Positions 1 to 8,959 of a stretch of DNA of 41,544 bases are shown here, one piece after another (positions within the stretch are counted from its first letter, which is position 1; every line of letters begins with the position of its first letter). This stretch comes from Bacteroidaceae bacterium. GTDB lineage: Bacteria > Bacteroidota > Bacteroidia > Bacteroidales > Bacteroidaceae. A program made the position numbers and the translations under genes. A model generated the notes under the pieces. That model had not been told where the DNA came from, ran no database searches, and saw only the letters and a program-made list of their open reading frames with translations. Location: NCBI GenBank assembly GCA_024398665.1, contig JAKSIS010000017.1:1-41544 (forward strand), in the 5' to 3' direction.

Positions 1-1500
1 AAGAAACAGCAGCAGTCAATAGAATACATAGACCACAAGCGTGAAAAGTTTGTCAAGAACCGTCTCATCCAGCAGATGCAGTATAAAGATCTTGATTTCG
101 CAGTCCTGCACCACCACGGGGCCTATGACACTGAATATCTGAGCGATTATCCTGATGCTGAAACCAGTGTCGAGGATATGGCCATGATGCGCCGTTACAT
201 GCGTGAACAGATGCGTGAAGGTCACCGCAAGGGTATGAGTGAGGCCGAGGTCAAACGCCGTGTAAGCCGTTTCTTCGGATGCGAAATTCCAGATTCATGG
301 TATGACGGAGCATTTGATCCTGTCGTTCAGGCTCAGGATGATGCCGATGATGAGGCTGAAGACAACAATGTCAACCTGTATTTCAAGGATTTCACGTATT
401 ATCACCCGCAGTGCCGTTTCGTATCGCTTGACGCATGCTATAACGGTTCATTCCATCAGGACGAAAGCATTCAGGAGGGCTATCTGTTCGGTCAGGGCAA
501 CGGAACACTTGCCGTTCTTGCCAATACTGTGAATGTGCTTCAGGACAAGTGGGTGGACCATTTCGTGGGACTTCTTGGACTGGGCATGCGCGTAGGACAT
601 ATGGCCCAGCTGGGTGCATATATGGAACAGCACCTTTTCGGCGATCCCACTTTTGCATTCACTCCTGCCGCCGACTGCGGTTTTGACGTGAACAGAGCCA
701 TTATTGACAAAGGTCCGGCCTTCTGGAAAAAACAGCTTGACAACCCCTACCCTTCAGTTCAGATTCTGGCAATGGACATGCTGGCATTCAGCGGAAGCGA
801 CTGTTCAGACCTGCTTGCCGCCAAGTTCAAGTCATCGGAATCAGGTATTGTCCGTCTTGCTGCTCTTATGGAACTTTCATATTTCAGAGATGAGAATTTC
901 ATAGAATGCCTGACACTTGCACTCAATGACAGCCATGAGATGATACAGCGCCTTGCCACCAACATGGCATGCAAGTCCGGAGACGACCGTCTTATTCCCG
1001 AACTGGTACGCATTTCATGCAAGGTCAACACATCGGAACGTATCGAGTACGATGTCGCCAACGCGTTCCATACATATGATTCGACCAAAGTGATGGACTG
1101 TCTGGAAAAGTATTATGCCACAGTTGACTGCTACACTGACCATGACAGCATAGGAGCGCTGATAAGCCATGCACTTCACAGTTTCGTGACCGGAACGGTG
1201 AATGAAGTGCGCACCAAACTGTTTGACACTGACAATTCACAGACAGTCCGTAAGGCCGGAGCACGTGTCCTGCGCAACAACCCCATTCATGACATGGTTC
1301 CTGAACTTCTTGGCATTCTAGCCAATCCGGAAGAAGACGATCTGATTCTGACGGTTCTGTGGGAGGCAATGGGCTGGTATGACATGTCCTGCCGTGCCGA
1401 TGAGATCATTCCTGCAGCCCTTGCTGCATCAGAAGATGAGAGATTCAGCGAAAGGGTGAGAAATGAAGCTCTGAAGACATACAACCGGCTTAAGAGATGA
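1..1500 (+). CDS. Clan CD (caspase/gingipain-fold) cysteine protease with C-terminal HEAT repeats, 5' partial
   Basis: The reading frame is open from base 1, so the gene starts upstream of the window; about 499 residues are visible. The visible part carries the two hallmarks of clan CD peptidases: a hydrophobic strand ending in HHHG (around bases 109-120) and a second ending in SLDAC, whose Cys codon is at 436-438. These would be the catalytic His and Cys. The following stretch with GNGTLAVLANT resembles C25 (gingipain-like) peptidases. From about base 735 to the end there are helical repeats of HEAT type (segments such as PSVQILAMDML and GIVRLAALMEL). The stop overlaps the next start (ATGA at 1497-1500), so it is coupled to the C1 protease downstream. 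The signal peptide, if any, lies outside the window. The exact peptidase family is uncertain. Confidence 0.7.
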   Translation, partial: KKQQQSIEYIDHKREKFVKNRLIQQMQYKDLDFAVLHHHGAYDTEYLSDYPDAETSVEDMAMMRRYMREQMREGHRKGMSEAEVKRRVSRFFGCEIPDSWYDGAFDPVVQAQDDADDEAEDNNVNLYFKDFTYYHPQCRFVSLDACYNGSFHQDESIQEGYLFGQGNGTLAVLANTVNVLQDKWVDHFVGLLGLGMRVGHMAQLGAYMEQHLFGDPTFAFTPAADCGFDVNRAIIDKGPAFWKKQLDNPYPSVQILAMDMLAFSGSDCSDLLAAKFKSSESGIVRLAALMELSYFRDENFIECLTLALNDSHEMIQRLATNMACKSGDDRLIPELVRISCKVNTSERIEYDVANAFHTYDSTKVMDCLEKYYATVDCYTDHDSIGALISHALHSFVTGTVNEVRTKLFDTDNSQTVRKAGARVLRNNPIHDMVPELLGILANPEEDDLILTVLWEAMGWYDMSCRADEIIPAALAASEDERFSERVRNEALKTYNRLKR

Positions 1501-3029
1501 GATTCGGAATCCCTCTCATAGCATTGTTTCTGACAACGGTACCTGCAAGTGCACAGCTGGCTATAAGGCCGGATGTGCACTTGTCTCCATTGCGTCTCAA
1601 TTCCCCTGTCCCTGAGGAGCGTCCGGTTTCTGTGGACAATTCCAGGCTGCCCTATTTCCCGGATATCATTTCACAGCATGGAGGATCATGCGCCCAGGCA
1701 TCGGCCATACATTATCTTTTCACTTATGAAATGAACCGTGTGCTGGAACGGGCGGTTGAAGGTAAGGACGCCAATACGTTCAGTTACCGATACATTTGGC
1801 ATTTTCTCAATGACGGTGGAAACAATGGCGGATTCTCGTCGGACGGAATTGAAATAACCAGGACTGCAGGATGCATGACCGTGAGCGATTACGGCAGCGA
1901 ACTGGACAACTATTACCGCTGGCCGTCAGGTTATGCCAAATATTACAATGCCATGCACTACAGGACACGCAGAATGTATACTGTTGACCTTTCCACGCGT
2001 CAGGGTATTGAGACACTCATGGATTACATGGCTGACAAGCATGACGGCCACCCGGGAGGCGGTCTGGCCGGTTTCTCTTTAACAGGTGACTGGAGCATTG
2101 ACGATTATGACGGGCCTTCTGAGACCGGACTGAAGGATATCATCGTACTGCGCGGAAGCGGCGGGGCCCATGCAATGACTTTTGTGGGTTATGACCAGTC
2201 TGTGGAATATGACTGCAACAGGGATGGTGTTATACAGGACAATGAGAAAGGTGCTTTCATACTGGTGAACAGCTGGGGTACATGGTGGGGAACTGACGGT
2301 TTCGCATATATGCCGTTCTCATACTATCTGAACGCTGCAGATGAAGGTGGACTGAGTCAGAATGACCGTTCCGCCCTATGCATTGAAACTGAGTATCGTG
2401 AACCGGGTATAGCCATGGGAGTGAAACTGAATTACACTTCAAGAAACGACCTGATACTCAGATTTGGTGTGGCTGACGGTGCTCAAGCAACAGAACCGGC
2501 ACCCGGTACGGTGCTGGACTGTCCCATTGTCAGGGCCCAGGGCGGAGACCTGATGATGCAGGGTACATATTTCGATTCGGCTAAAAACATAGAAATGGGT
2601 TTTGACCTGTCTGCAGCCAAAGCGGCGGCTGATACGATGAAGGCGCCATGCTGGTTCCTTACAGTCATAAAGATTATTTCCGGAAAGCCAGGTGAAGGCT
2701 ATGTATCAGAAGTGAGTCTGCATGATTACAGTTCTGGAAAAGACAGCACAATCACCCGTCAGTTCGATGAAGTGAGCGGCAAGATTTCAATGACGAAGAA
2801 TTTCAAGGTACCCACACGCCCGTGGTTCAAAAACGCATACGGCGAATGGTATGAACCGGTACGCACGTCGGCCAATCCTCTTGCTGAAAGCGCTGACAAC
2901 ATGAAAGCTTACAGCTGGAGGAACATTTACGGAATACGCAGGTCCGATGGAGGATACGCCAAGGTGAAGGTGAGGAATTATGATTCCGGGAGCAGAAGAA
3001 TAACGCTTGACATTGCAAATTATGAGTAA
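1497..3029 (+). CDS. Papain-like C1 family cysteine protease, exported
   Basis: A 510-residue protein with a signal peptide (hydrophobic segment ending PASAQ near residue 20). The catalytic Cys is probably C65 in GGSCAQASA, the His H225 in GGAHAMTFVGYD, and the Asn N258 in LVNSWGTWWG; the NSWG...WG block is typical of C1A peptidases. Residues 285-510 form an additional C-terminal region I do not recognise. There is no obvious long propeptide between signal and catalytic Cys. It overlaps the upstream clan CD protease by ATGA and its last 8 bases overlap the HmuY-like gene, so the three form an operon. Probably acts in the periplasm or at the surface on host or dietary proteins; the substrate is unknown. 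Confidence 0.82.
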   Translation: MRFGIPLIALFLTTVPASAQLAIRPDVHLSPLRLNSPVPEERPVSVDNSRLPYFPDIISQHGGSCAQASAIHYLFTYEMNRVLERAVEGKDANTFSYRYIWHFLNDGGNNGGFSSDGIEITRTAGCMTVSDYGSELDNYYRWPSGYAKYYNAMHYRTRRMYTVDLSTRQGIETLMDYMADKHDGHPGGGLAGFSLTGDWSIDDYDGPSETGLKDIIVLRGSGGAHAMTFVGYDQSVEYDCNRDGVIQDNEKGAFILVNSWGTWWGTDGFAYMPFSYYLNAADEGGLSQNDRSALCIETEYREPGIAMGVKLNYTSRNDLILRFGVADGAQATEPAPGTVLDCPIVRAQGGDLMMQGTYFDSAKNIEMGFDLSAAKAAADTMKAPCWFLTVIKIISGKPGEGYVSEVSLHDYSSGKDSTITRQFDEVSGKISMTKNFKVPTRPWFKNAYGEWYEPVRTSANPLAESADNMKAYSWRNIYGIRRSDGGYAKVKVRNYDSGSRRITLDIANYE

Positions 3030-3435
3030 AGCTGCAGTAAGACTTCTTTTGACTGCTGTCCTGTTCCTGACGGCGGTGTCCTGCAGGGACAAATCCAGTG
3101 ACGACCGTGATCCGGTAAAAGTAAACCGTAGTGTCACCTTTACTCTTGAACCCGGAAAATGGATATATTACAGCATAAGCGACAGCTGTATAGTTGGAAA
3201 AAGCGATATAGGCAGTGCCGCTGACGATGAGGAATGGAAAGGCCGGAGCGACTGGGACATTGCTCTCAGCGAATCGGGTATCCGCACCAACGGGGGATCA
3301 TCAGGTTGCGGAAAAGGTGGACTGGCAATTATTTCGGACAAAGACTTTGAAGAGGAGTCTTTCCAGCCTCTCACATTGCTGGAATACACCGCTGACACGC
3401 TTGATGTAAGTGCGGTTATTCCGCTTCGTGACTGA
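3022..3435 (+). CDS. Small HmuY-like lipoprotein
   Basis: A 137-residue protein. I chose ATG 3022 (8-base overlap with the upstream stop) over an in-frame TTG at 3007 because the ATG gives a compact lipoprotein signal, MSKAAVRLLL to LTAVSC, with lipidation at C21. The central block SDWDIALSESGIRTNGGSSG matches the pattern of HmuY-family haem-binding proteins (WDhA, then TNGGSSG.GKGG). HmuY proteins are usually about 200 residues, so this copy is short, and axial His ligands as in P. gingivalis HmuY are not evident; haem binding is therefore inference. Its place behind two cysteine proteases suggests capture of haem or another ligand released by proteolysis. The 3' end overlaps convergent cysK by 20 bases. 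Confidence 0.68.
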   Translation: MSKAAVRLLLTAVLFLTAVSCRDKSSDDRDPVKVNRSVTFTLEPGKWIYYSISDSCIVGKSDIGSAADDEEWKGRSDWDIALSESGIRTNGGSSGCGKGGLAIISDKDFEEESFQPLTLLEYTADTLDVSAVIPLRD

Positions 3436-4342
3436 ACAGCGCAGTCGACAGATACCTTTCACCGGTGTCAGTGAGCAGCATCACGATATTTTTGCCCTGG
3501 TAGGCCGGATCCCCGGCCAGCTGCAGGCCGACGTGCATGGCTGCGCCCGATGTTATGCCGCACAGTATGCCTTCCTGAGATGCCAGATACCTGGCACCGG
3601 CATACGCATCAACATCAGCCACGGTCACTACCCTGTCAACAACTGAAAGGTCCAGAATGTCGGGCTTGAAGCCTGCGCCTATGCCCTGGAGGTCATGTTT
3701 CCCGATCCGGCCCTCAGTCAGGAACGGTGAACCGGCAGGTTCTATTCCTATTATTTCAACAGACGGTTTACGCTCCTTCAGGTACTTTGCCGTACCGGTA
3801 ATGGTTCCGCCGGTGCCTATGCCTGCAACAAACACGTCAACGTTGCATTCATTCCATATTTCAGGTCCTGTAGTCATATAATGCGCCTCAGGATTGCCGG
3901 GGTTCGTGAACTGTCCCAGTATGATGCTGCCGGGAATGGAGTCCCGCAGCTGCCCGGCCCTGGCAATGGCTCCTGCCATGCCCTGATCGCCCGGCGTCAG
4001 CTCCACCTGGGCTCCGTAGGCCGCGACCAGACGGCGGCGCTCCATGCTCATTGTTTCAGGCATGGTCAGTATGAGATGATATCCGCGGACTGCGCTGACC
4101 AGAGCCAGTCCGACTCCGGTGTTGCCGCTGGTAGGCTCTATTATCGTTGCTCCCGGCTTCAGTCTTCCATCGGATTCAGCCTCTTCAATCATGCGCAATG
4201 CGACACGGTCCTTGGCGCTCCCGCCAGGATTGTACGATTCCACTTTCGCAAGCAGTGAGGCCTGCAGATTCTTCACCCTCATGGTCTTTGCCAGCCTTAC
4301 AAGGGGCGTGTGACCTATAGTGCCAAGTATATTGTCAGTCAT
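3416..4342 (-). CDS. cysK: Cysteine synthase A (O-acetylserine sulfhydrylase)
   Basis: A 308-residue PLP enzyme that makes cysteine from O-acetylserine and sulfide. The PLP lysine is K44 in NPGGSAKDR, the substrate-binding loop TSGNTG is at 71-76, and the glycine-rich phosphate loop GIGTGGTITG is present, followed by the C-terminal GITSGAA block. Length fits the family. I chose ATG at 4342 (MTDNILGTIGHTPLV), where family homology begins; an upstream in-frame extension is not conserved. It is divergent from cysE across 73 bases, so the two enzymes of the pathway share a promoter region. A weak box, TAATCTTG, lies at 4349-4356 on this strand, only a few bases from the start codon. The 3' end converges on the HmuY-like gene with a 20-base coding overlap. 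Confidence 0.95.
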   Translation of the reverse strand: MTDNILGTIGHTPLVRLAKTMRVKNLQASLLAKVESYNPGGSAKDRVALRMIEEAESDGRLKPGATIIEPTSGNTGVGLALVSAVRGYHLILTMPETMSMERRRLVAAYGAQVELTPGDQGMAGAIARAGQLRDSIPGSIILGQFTNPGNPEAHYMTTGPEIWNECNVDVFVAGIGTGGTITGTAKYLKERKPSVEIIGIEPAGSPFLTEGRIGKHDLQGIGAGFKPDILDLSVVDRVVTVADVDAYAGARYLASQEGILCGITSGAAMHVGLQLAGDPAYQGKNIVMLLTDTGERYLSTALFSHEAE

Positions 4343-4389
4343 AATGTGCAAGATTACGCCAAAATGATGGCAAAACAAAGAATAATGGC

Positions 4390-4397
4390 TAATTTTG
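4390..4397 (+). promoter_or_regulatory. Probable -7 box of the cysE promoter
   Basis: TAATTTTG matches the Bacteroidetes -7 consensus TAnnTTTG and lies 18 bases before the cysE ATG. No convincing -33 TTG is visible. Confidence 0.5.
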
Positions 4398-4415
4398 CAC
4401 TGAATTAACCGAAAA

Positions 4416-5240
4416 ATGGAACAGAAAGACATTCTAACAAGTATCAGGGACGTCAAGATGGCCCTTCAGCAGTCCGATGAACACATTCCCACAGTCGGAG
4501 AGCATATAATTGACCGTGCTGAAATAAAGGAGGCTGTCAAGCTGTTCCGCCTGGTGGTTTTCGGCAATTTTTTCGGAACTGTGGACCTTTCAACTTCGCT
4601 GAGCCGTCTGTACACCATACTCTCACATCAGATTGACTACATAGGCCGCATATTCCATGAACCCCTGCCGGAAAGCGCCGATGACATAGCGCAGCATTTC
4701 ATTGAATCCATACCCGAACTGCGCCGCCTTTTAGGAACTGACGTCAAGGCCATTTTTGACGGTGACCCGGCTGCAGTAAGCCATGAAGAGGTTATTCTGT
4801 GCTACCCGTCGCTGGTCGCCATGATACATTACCGCATGGCACACCGCCTGCTCAGTCTGGGAGTGCCCATCCTGCCCCGCATCATTACCGAACTGGCACA
4901 TTCGCTGACCGGAATAGACATTCACCCCGGCGCACGGATAGGTGAATACTTCAGCATAGACCACGGCACGGGGGTGGTAATTGGCGAAACCGCAATCATA
5001 GGCAACCATGTCCAGCTGTATCAGGGAGTTACGCTTGGTGCCAAGAGTTTCAAGTTCGATGAGAACGGCAATCCTATCAACCTGCCGCGCCACCCCATAA
5101 TTGAGGACAATGTGATAATTTATTCCAATACGTCAGTGCTTGGCCGCATTACCATAGGACATGACACCATCATAGGAGGCAACGTCTGGCTTACGGAAGA
5201 CCTCCCGCCCCACTCCAAATATTTCCAGTCAAGGGGCTGA
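4416..5240 (+). CDS. cysE: Serine O-acetyltransferase
   Basis: A 274-residue enzyme that acetylates serine to O-acetylserine, the substrate of CysK. The N-terminal 150 residues are helical as in CysE, followed by a left-handed beta-helix of hexapeptide repeats. The catalytic Asp-His pair is seen in SIDHGTGVVIGE (D182, H183), with the helix continuing through VQLYQGVTLGAKS and VLGRITIGHDTIIGGN. It is divergent from cysK, consistent with a functional pair that may associate as the cysteine synthase complex. The C-terminus ends in SKYFQSRG rather than the Ile that enterobacterial CysE inserts into the CysK active site, so complex formation by that route is uncertain. Confidence 0.94.
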   Translation: MEQKDILTSIRDVKMALQQSDEHIPTVGEHIIDRAEIKEAVKLFRLVVFGNFFGTVDLSTSLSRLYTILSHQIDYIGRIFHEPLPESADDIAQHFIESIPELRRLLGTDVKAIFDGDPAAVSHEEVILCYPSLVAMIHYRMAHRLLSLGVPILPRIITELAHSLTGIDIHPGARIGEYFSIDHGTGVVIGETAIIGNHVQLYQGVTLGAKSFKFDENGNPINLPRHPIIEDNVIIYSNTSVLGRITIGHDTIIGGNVWLTEDLPPHSKYFQSRG

Positions 5241-5257
5241 CGGGCCGGATAAATTGC

Positions 5258-5265
5258 TAAATTTG
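5258..5265 (+). promoter_or_regulatory. Probable -7 box of the pgk promoter
   Basis: TAAATTTG fits TAnnTTTG and lies 40 bases before the pgk ATG, in a 65-base gap after cysE. Confidence 0.5.
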
Positions 5266-5305
5266 CGTTCCAGAAATGATTTAAACCTTTAACATTACAA
5301 ATATT

Positions 5306-6556
5306 ATGACAATTGACAAATTCAACTTCGCTGGAAAGAAGACTTTCGTACGCGTTGACTTCAACGTTCCCGTTGATGAGAATTTCAACATCACCGATGA
5401 TACCCGTATCGTCGCTGCAATGCCTACCCTGAAGAAGATCATCGCTGACGGCGGTCGTCTTATCATCGCTTCACACATGGGCCGTCCCAAGAAGAATCCG
5501 GATCCCAAGTACTCACTGAAGTACATTCTGAAGCACGTTTCAGAATGCCTGGGAGTTGATGTCAAGTTCGCTGAAGACTGCGCAAAGGCTCAGGATGCAG
5601 TTGCCGCCCTGAAGGACGGTGAGGCCCTGCTGCTTGAGAACGTACGTTTCTACGCTGAAGAGGAAGGCAAGCCCCGTGGCATTGAAAAGGAGGATCCCGC
5701 ATATGATGCAGCCAAGAAGGAACTCAAGGCCGCACAGAAGGAATTTGCCAAGACACTGGCATCATACGCTGACGTTTATGTGAACGACGCTTTCGGTACA
5801 GCTCACCGCAAGCACGCCACCACAGCTGTCATGGCTGACTTCTTCGATGCTGACCACAAGATGTTCGGCTATCTCATGGAGAAGGAGGTTGTTGCAGTTG
5901 AGAAGGTTCTGAACACTTCAGTAAAGCCTGTCACTGCAATCATCGGCGGTTCAAAGGTATCATCAAAGATCACCATCATCGAGAACCTGCTCCAGAAGGT
6001 TGACAACCTGGTAATCATAGGCGGTATGGCTTATACATTCGTTCTGGCCAAGGGCGGCAAGGTAGGAAACTCACTTTGCGAACCTGATCAGGTCGATGTA
6101 GCACTTGCAGTCCTGAAGAAGGCCGAAGAACTGGGCGTGAAGATTGTTCTTCCCACCGACTGCCTTGCAGCTGACAACTTTGACAACAACGCCAACACCC
6201 AGGTCGTTGACAACAACAACGTTCCTGACGGTTGGGAGGGCATGGACATAGGCCCCGCTTCAATGGAGGCCATGGCCGGTGTCATCGAATCATCAAAGAC
6301 CATTCTGTGGAACGGTCCTGCCGGCGTATTCGAATTCAGCAACTTCCAGGCCGGAACAAAGGCAATTGCCACTGCTGTTGCAAACGCAACTTCAAAGAAC
6401 GGCGCGTTCTCACTGGTAGGCGGCGGTGATTCAGTCAGCGCTGTAAAGCAGTTCGGTTTTGCTGACAAGGTTTCATACGTTTCAACCGGCGGCGGTGCCC
6501 TGCTTGAAGCCATTGAAGGAAAGGTTCTTCCCGGAATTGCAGCAATCAAGGGTTGA
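5306..6556 (+). CDS. pgk: Phosphoglycerate kinase
   Basis: A 416-residue cytoplasmic glycolytic enzyme converting 1,3-bisphosphoglycerate and ADP to 3-phosphoglycerate and ATP. Seen in order: the N-terminal signature [18 protein letters not shown], the GTAHRKHA block of the 3-PG site, GGSKVSSKI, and in the C-terminal domain WNGPAGVFE and the nucleotide-binding GGGDSVSA. Full length for the family. Codon use is strongly biased (AAG, CTG, GAC, TTC), as expected for a highly expressed gene. It has its own upstream -7 box and is followed by an intrinsic terminator, so it is probably monocistronic. Confidence 0.98.
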   Translation: MTIDKFNFAGKKTFVRVDFNVPVDENFNITDDTRIVAAMPTLKKIIADGGRLIIASHMGRPKKNPDPKYSLKYILKHVSECLGVDVKFAEDCAKAQDAVAALKDGEALLLENVRFYAEEEGKPRGIEKEDPAYDAAKKELKAAQKEFAKTLASYADVYVNDAFGTAHRKHATTAVMADFFDADHKMFGYLMEKEVVAVEKVLNTSVKPVTAIIGGSKVSSKITIIENLLQKVDNLVIIGGMAYTFVLAKGGKVGNSLCEPDQVDVALAVLKKAEELGVKIVLPTDCLAADNFDNNANTQVVDNNNVPDGWEGMDIGPASMEAMAGVIESSKTILWNGPAGVFEFSNFQAGTKAIATAVANATSKNGAFSLVGGGDSVSAVKQFGFADKVSYVSTGGGALLEAIEGKVLPGIAAIKG

Positions 6557-6574
6557 TATATCAGATAACCCACA

Positions 6575-6614
6575 AAAAGAGGCCGACCGTCACACACTCC
6601 GGTCGGCTTTTTTT
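6575..6614 (+). terminator. Intrinsic terminator after pgk
   Basis: Perfect 8-base stem GCCGACCG (6582-6589) / CGGTCGGC (6600-6607) with a 10-base loop, followed by seven T (6608-6614) and preceded by an A-rich stretch. Confidence 0.9.
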
Positions 6615-6631
6615 GTGCGGTCATCCGCCAA

Positions 6632-6761
6632 CGTGTCCCGCAGCAATCCCAGTAAGAATACTATTTGAACCGGTTCATTGCGGGACATACCATCATTTTG
6701 GGCATATGTAACGCAGCAAACACTCTTTCCTGCGTTGTGGGGATGGTGACTGCGGGACACG
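6632..6761. repeat. Inverted TGCGGGACA repeats in the pgk/TPR intergenic region
   Basis: The gap between pgk and the next gene holds three copies of TGCGGGACA: one inverted at 6634-6642 and two direct at 6679-6687 and 6751-6759. The outer pair extends to a perfect 12-base inverted repeat (6632-6643 with 6750-6761). No coding gene is recognisable here; function unknown. Confidence 0.55.
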
Positions 6762-6811
6762 ATGGCAAACCTTCCAAACCATCCAAATTTCTCCCTGTCC
6801 GCACTTTTTTG

Positions 6812-6819
6812 TATATTTG
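6812..6819 (+). promoter_or_regulatory. Probable -7 box before the TPR/GH3 operon
   Basis: TATATTTG fits TAnnTTTG, 22 bases before the ATG at 6842. Confidence 0.5.
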
Positions 6820-6841
6820 AAACCTCAGGGACATATTGGTT

Positions 6842-8959
6842 ATGAATGCTGAAGACGAAATAAGGAACAGGGCGCATGAAATCAGGGAAATGCTGCTTGA
6901 CTCACGCCTGAAAGACGCGCTGGAACTCATGCAGTTGCAGATGAACGGCGTGCAGGAGTGGTCCGTGACATCGCGTTATGAGGACATGGAACGCTCCTAC
7001 AGGTACATGCTGCAGTATTTTGCAAAGGGTTCACCGGACGAACACCGCAATGAAGTGTACCGTCAGCTCATACATCGTGCCATATTGCTCAATGACGATA
7101 TTCTCCAGGCAAGACTCCAGCAGTCCTCAATGCTGCTCTACTACCAGCATCTGCGTTCCCGCATGTCACGTAATGACACGTTGGAGAACATTCAGAAAGC
7201 GCTTGAATCATTTGCCGAACTGGGTGATGCCAACACCCATGAACGGACACTGGCCAATCTGTTTGACATGGTCTGGACCAGCGGGCTGTGGACATCGGAA
7301 TCAGTGTCACAGATGTCAGGCCTTGCCGAATCGCCCCTTGTACTGCCCGATGACGCGGCATTCGCAGTCAGCGCGGTGACCATGGCGCTTCTGGAGCGCT
7401 TTGATCCTGCAAAAATGCTGTTCCTGTGCCGTGAAGCGCAAAGTGTCGTCATGCAGGTTTCAATCCGCGCTCTTACCGGTCTTGCAGTTACGCTGGTCAG
7501 ATATACCGACATACTGCCCCACTTCCCGGAAATAAGAACTGCAATATCCGTTCTCTCCGATGATGCCACAGTACGAGAGAGAATGCTCAAGGTGCAGATG
7601 GCTCTGCTGCTGTGCCGTGAGACAAAGGAAATTGACCGCCGCATGCGTGAGGAGATAATTCCAACCATGCTCAGCAACCCCAAACTGGGAGATATCATGA
7701 CGTCCGATATGGAACGGGACGATGCCAACCCCGACTGGCTGGAATGGGCTGAAAAAAATGATGTCAAGGACAAACTCATGCAGATGACCGAACTTCAGAT
7801 TGAAGGGGCCGATGTCTATATGAGTACGTTCTCGAACCTGAAAAGCTATCCGTTTTTCCGCGAGCCCTGCAACTGGTTCCGCGTATTCAGCATGGACCAG
7901 CCCGATGTGAAGTCCAGCATTTCAGGCGGTCTGGCCAAGGCAATGCTGTCAGGTAATGTATTCTGCAATTCGGACAAGTATTCCTTTGCTCTGACATTCT
8001 CACAGATACCGCAGCAGCAGCGTGACATGATTATGGGACAGATGGGTGAGCAGTTGGAACAGGAACTCTCTGACCTGAAGGAAAGTCCGGCGTCACCGCA
8101 GCAGCAGGAGACCTTCTGCGCACGCCAGTATGTACAGGACCTTTACCGTTTCTTCAATCTGTTCTCACGCCGCCACGAATTCTGGAATCCGTTCGAATCA
8201 AATCTTAACATGCTTTCCAACAGCTGTTTGTCAACACTTCTTGAAAGTGCTGAATCAAGCCGTACAATAGCTGCATGGCTGCTTGGAAAGAAGTATTTCA
8301 CTGAAGCTGCGGCCGTTTTCCGGCAAATGGCAGCGTCGGGGCACCCGGATTCAGCCGACTACCGTTTCTACCAGCAGATGGGCTATGCGCTGCAGCGCGT
8401 ACATGAGTATTCTGATGCCATGGAATCATACAGCCGTTCTGACATACTGCAGTCAGGCAATTCATGGACCATGCGTCATATGGCACAGTGCCAGCGCATG
8501 CTGGGACGGCCTGAAAAGGCGCTTGACCTGCTTCTTGAGATTGAAAGGACTGATTCCGATGACCTGTCGCTGCAGATACAGATAGGTGACTGTCTTGTTG
8601 ACCTGAAACGCTATGACGAGGCACTTACCCGTTTCTTCAAAGTGGATTATCTCAAGCCTGACTATCCCAAGGCATGGCGTGCCATAGCCTGGTGCGCATT
8701 CCTTGCAGGACGGTATGACAGGTCTGACGAATACTACGGCAAACTGACAGAAGGCAGTCCTACAGGCCAGGACTGCCTGAATGCGGCGCATGTCCGTTGG
8801 GTCCAAGGCGATGTTGCGGGTGCACTGAAGCTTTATGCCCGCAGCATCGGACTCATGGGAAGGGAAGCTTTCCTTGAAGAATTTGAAAATGACCGCCATA
8901 TCCTTACCGGAAAAGGCATTCCTGAATCAGACATTCCATTATTATTAGACTCAATATGA
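6842..8959 (+). CDS. Cytoplasmic TPR-repeat protein of unknown function
   Basis: A 705-residue protein without signal peptide or membrane segment. ATG 6842 is preferred to TTG 6836, two codons upstream. The sequence is alpha-helical throughout. The last ~220 residues contain recognisable tetratricopeptide repeats (A..Y..ALQR..EYSDAMESYSRS, then A...LDLLLEIE, IGDCLVDLKRYDEALTRF, A..AGRYDRSDEYY). The N-terminal half has paired helices but no family I can name. The final TGA overlaps the ATG of the GH3 gene (ATGA 8956-8959), so the two are translationally coupled. A scaffolding or protein-binding role is likely from the repeats, but the partner is unknown. Confidence 0.75.
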   Translation: MNAEDEIRNRAHEIREMLLDSRLKDALELMQLQMNGVQEWSVTSRYEDMERSYRYMLQYFAKGSPDEHRNEVYRQLIHRAILLNDDILQARLQQSSMLLYYQHLRSRMSRNDTLENIQKALESFAELGDANTHERTLANLFDMVWTSGLWTSESVSQMSGLAESPLVLPDDAAFAVSAVTMALLERFDPAKMLFLCREAQSVVMQVSIRALTGLAVTLVRYTDILPHFPEIRTAISVLSDDATVRERMLKVQMALLLCRETKEIDRRMREEIIPTMLSNPKLGDIMTSDMERDDANPDWLEWAEKNDVKDKLMQMTELQIEGADVYMSTFSNLKSYPFFREPCNWFRVFSMDQPDVKSSISGGLAKAMLSGNVFCNSDKYSFALTFSQIPQQQRDMIMGQMGEQLEQELSDLKESPASPQQQETFCARQYVQDLYRFFNLFSRRHEFWNPFESNLNMLSNSCLSTLLESAESSRTIAAWLLGKKYFTEAAAVFRQMAASGHPDSADYRFYQQMGYALQRVHEYSDAMESYSRSDILQSGNSWTMRHMAQCQRMLGRPEKALDLLLEIERTDSDDLSLQIQIGDCLVDLKRYDEALTRFFKVDYLKPDYPKAWRAIAWCAFLAGRYDRSDEYYGKLTEGSPTGQDCLNAAHVRWVQGDVAGALKLYARSIGLMGREAFLEEFENDRHILTGKGIPESDIPLLLDSI

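Noticed and set aside
4343-4456. In-frame extension at the start of cysK
   Set aside because: It crosses the cysE start and promoter; family homology begins at the ATG at 4342.
6590-6877. Minus-strand open frame across the pgk/TPR gap, 95 codons
   Set aside because: It runs through the terminator, the repeats and the start of the TPR gene, with no family features.
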